DNA from: Achromobacter aegrifaciens
GTDB taxonomy: Bacteria; Pseudomonadota; Gammaproteobacteria; Burkholderiales; Burkholderiaceae_B
Assembly: GCF_902859735.1 (NCBI RefSeq)
Contig: NZ_CADIJY010000003.1
Location: forward strand, 248,001-312,000
Length of the DNA stretch: 64,000 bases
Reading direction: 5' to 3'
Below, one piece after another: positions 62,824 through 64,000 of the stretch. How positions within the stretch are numbered: position 1 is the stretch's first letter; each line of letters opens with the position of its first letter. The notes below the pieces were generated by a model. It had not been told where the DNA came from. It did not search any database and worked only from the letters and a program-made list of their open reading frames with translations. The position numbers and the translations under genes are program-made.

Positions 62824-64000
62824 ATGTTTTCACTCCCGCTCTCTCTATCCCGCCAGGATGCAAAACCCTACAAGCAGCAGATCGCCGACCAGATCGAGGC
62901 GTTGATACGCGCCGGACGGTTGCAGGAAGGGGACAGGCTGCCGGCCATCAATCGGATGTCATCGCTGCTGCAGGTATCGAAGAACACCGTGCTGGGCGCG
63001 TATGAACTGCTGATCGATTCCAGCTTGATCCAGAGCAAGCCCAGCCGCGGCTATTTCGTGACGTTGAATCGCAGCCTGGTCATCAATCCGCGTTGCCCCG
63101 ATTTCGTCCAGGACCGTCCGCCGGTCTACGCCGACGCCGTCAGCCAGGCTCTGTCCAGCGGCGTCTGCGGCCAGTCGCCGCCGATGCCCCTGCGCTATGA
63201 CTTCAAGGTCGGCCGTCCCTCGGTTCACGCCTTTCCGCTGCGCCAGTTCATCACGCTGTCGAACCAGCTGCTGCGGCATGCGGGCTGCGCCATGGCCGAA
63301 TATGCGCCACCGGCCGGCCTGTGGGGCTTGCGCGTGCAGATTGCCGATTACCTGTCGGCGGCCAAGGCGTTGAAGGTCGAACCGGAACAGGTGCTGATCA
63401 CGGCCGGCAGTCAGGAGGCTTTGAGCCTGATCGCCTCGCATTTCCTGGACCGCCACGGCAGGGCGGTGTTCGAGTCGCCCTGTTACGCGGGATTCAGGAA
63501 TCTGGTGCGGCGGCATGGCGCGCAGGAGGCGCCGGTTCCGGTGGACGGGCAGGGACTGCGCACGGATCTGTTGCCGGAAGGGCCGGCCAGGCTGGCCTAT
63601 GTGACGCCGTCGCACCAGTACCCCCTGGGCCACGCCATGTCGCTGTCTCGGAGACGGCAGTTGCTCGAATGGGCGGGCCGCAGCGGCGCGCTGATCATCG
63701 AGGACGACTACGACGGCGACTTTTGCTATGAGTCTGTACTGCCCATGCCGCTGGCCGCGATGAGCCCGCGGCAGGTCGTGTACTTGGGGACGTTCTCCAA
63801 GACGCTGGGGCCCGGCCTGAGGCTGGGATACATGGTTTGCCCGCCTGCGCTGGTCGACGATTTCGTCGAACGCAAGGCCTTGCTCAACAACGGCAGTCCA
63901 TGGCTGACGCAGGCCGTGCTGGCGCGCTACTTCGATGAGAACTGTTTCGCGCGCCACCTGCAGACCTTGCGGCGGCGCTACCAGGCGCAGCGCGACGAAC
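62824..64000 (+). CDS. MocR/PdxR-type regulator (GntR helix-turn-helix fused to aminotransferase fold), 3' end cut
   Basis: At least 392 residues, open to the window end. The GntR winged helix (about 12-75) shows KQQIADQIEALIRAGRLQEGDRLPAINRMSSLL and VSKNTVLGAYELL. The class I aminotransferase-like domain follows, with the PLP lysine in GTFSKTLGPGLRLGY. MocR proteins sense PLP, GABA or other amines. It is divergent from nirN, with an FNR-like box between, so it may regulate nir genes; no MocR-nir link is known to me. Confidence 0.93.
   Translation, partial: MFSLPLSLSRQDAKPYKQQIADQIEALIRAGRLQEGDRLPAINRMSSLLQVSKNTVLGAYELLIDSSLIQSKPSRGYFVTLNRSLVINPRCPDFVQDRPPVYADAVSQALSSGVCGQSPPMPLRYDFKVGRPSVHAFPLRQFITLSNQLLRHAGCAMAEYAPPAGLWGLRVQIADYLSAAKALKVEPEQVLITAGSQEALSLIASHFLDRHGRAVFESPCYAGFRNLVRRHGAQEAPVPVDGQGLRTDLLPEGPARLAYVTPSHQYPLGHAMSLSRRRQLLEWAGRSGALIIEDDYDGDFCYESVLPMPLAAMSPRQVVYLGTFSKTLGPGLRLGYMVCPPALVDDFVERKALLNNGSPWLTQAVLARYFDENCFARHLQTLRRRYQAQRDE

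Overview
The window is about 64 kb of GC-rich chromosome with the codon bias and gene content of a beta-proteobacterium of the Alcaligenaceae (Achromobacter/Bordetella type). Supporting signs are three 'Bug' extracytoplasmic solute receptors (14908, 44897, 49134), many LysR and IclR regulators beside small catabolic operons, poly-beta-hydroxybutyrate-type metabolism, and housekeeping blocks (rarA-serS, ilvIHC-pssA, rpsO-pnp). No phage, insertion sequence or CRISPR array is visible. Genus level is inference.

Layout. 1-5297: a peptide-type ABC importer (ATPase cut by the window edge, two permeases, binding protein) with a D-threonine aldolase/D-serine dehydratase-like enzyme upstream, all on the minus strand. 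5451-9062: a Nit-type amidase, rarA and serS. 9295-11324: small hypothetical genes, a Tyr/Pro/His-rich secreted protein and a phage-like ASCH-type protein. 11392-15888: an amidohydrolase, a LysR regulator, an enolase-superfamily enzyme and a Bug receptor. 15987-17573: a CSS-EAL cyclic-di-GMP phosphodiesterase. 17589-21838: an IclR regulator divergent from an MHS transporter-nitrilase-flavin reductase operon. 21839-22742: a non-coding stretch with two copies of a 164-bp near-palindromic element, then tRNA-Ser(CGA). 23029-28198: a CPA2 antiporter, 3-hydroxybutyrate dehydrogenase, YaaA and a FUSC/YccS-type membrane protein.

28671-38535 is core metabolism: branched-chain amino acid synthesis (ilvI-ilvH-ilvC), phosphatidylserine synthase, rpsO, pnp, two lipoproteins and threonine dehydratase. 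38551-39981 holds a PIN-domain protein and a glutathione S-transferase. At 40103-40414 (minus) lies a tRNA-Leu(UAA) gene split by a 225-nt group I intron in the anticodon loop, which ordinary tRNA and ORF searches would miss. 40505-53443 holds catabolic clusters: nitrilase with LysR; LysR with CoA-transferase, Bug receptor and HMG-CoA lyase; a universal stress protein; acyl-CoA ligase with Bug receptor; LysR with acyl-CoA dehydrogenase and CoA-transferase.

53561-62590 is a heme d1 biosynthesis locus in two convergent operons: nirE-nirC-nirF-nirDL(fused)-nirG-nirH-nirJ-DUF4202 on the plus strand, and nirN-cytochrome c-cysG-like on the minus strand. The uroporphyrinogen methyltransferase and the precorrin-2 dehydrogenase/ferrochelatase make siroheme; NirDL/G/H decarboxylate it; NirJ, NirF and NirN finish heme d1. 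The cytochrome cd1 nitrite reductase nirS itself is not in the window. A MocR-type regulator (62824 to the window edge, partial) diverges from nirN with an FNR/Dnr-like box between them.
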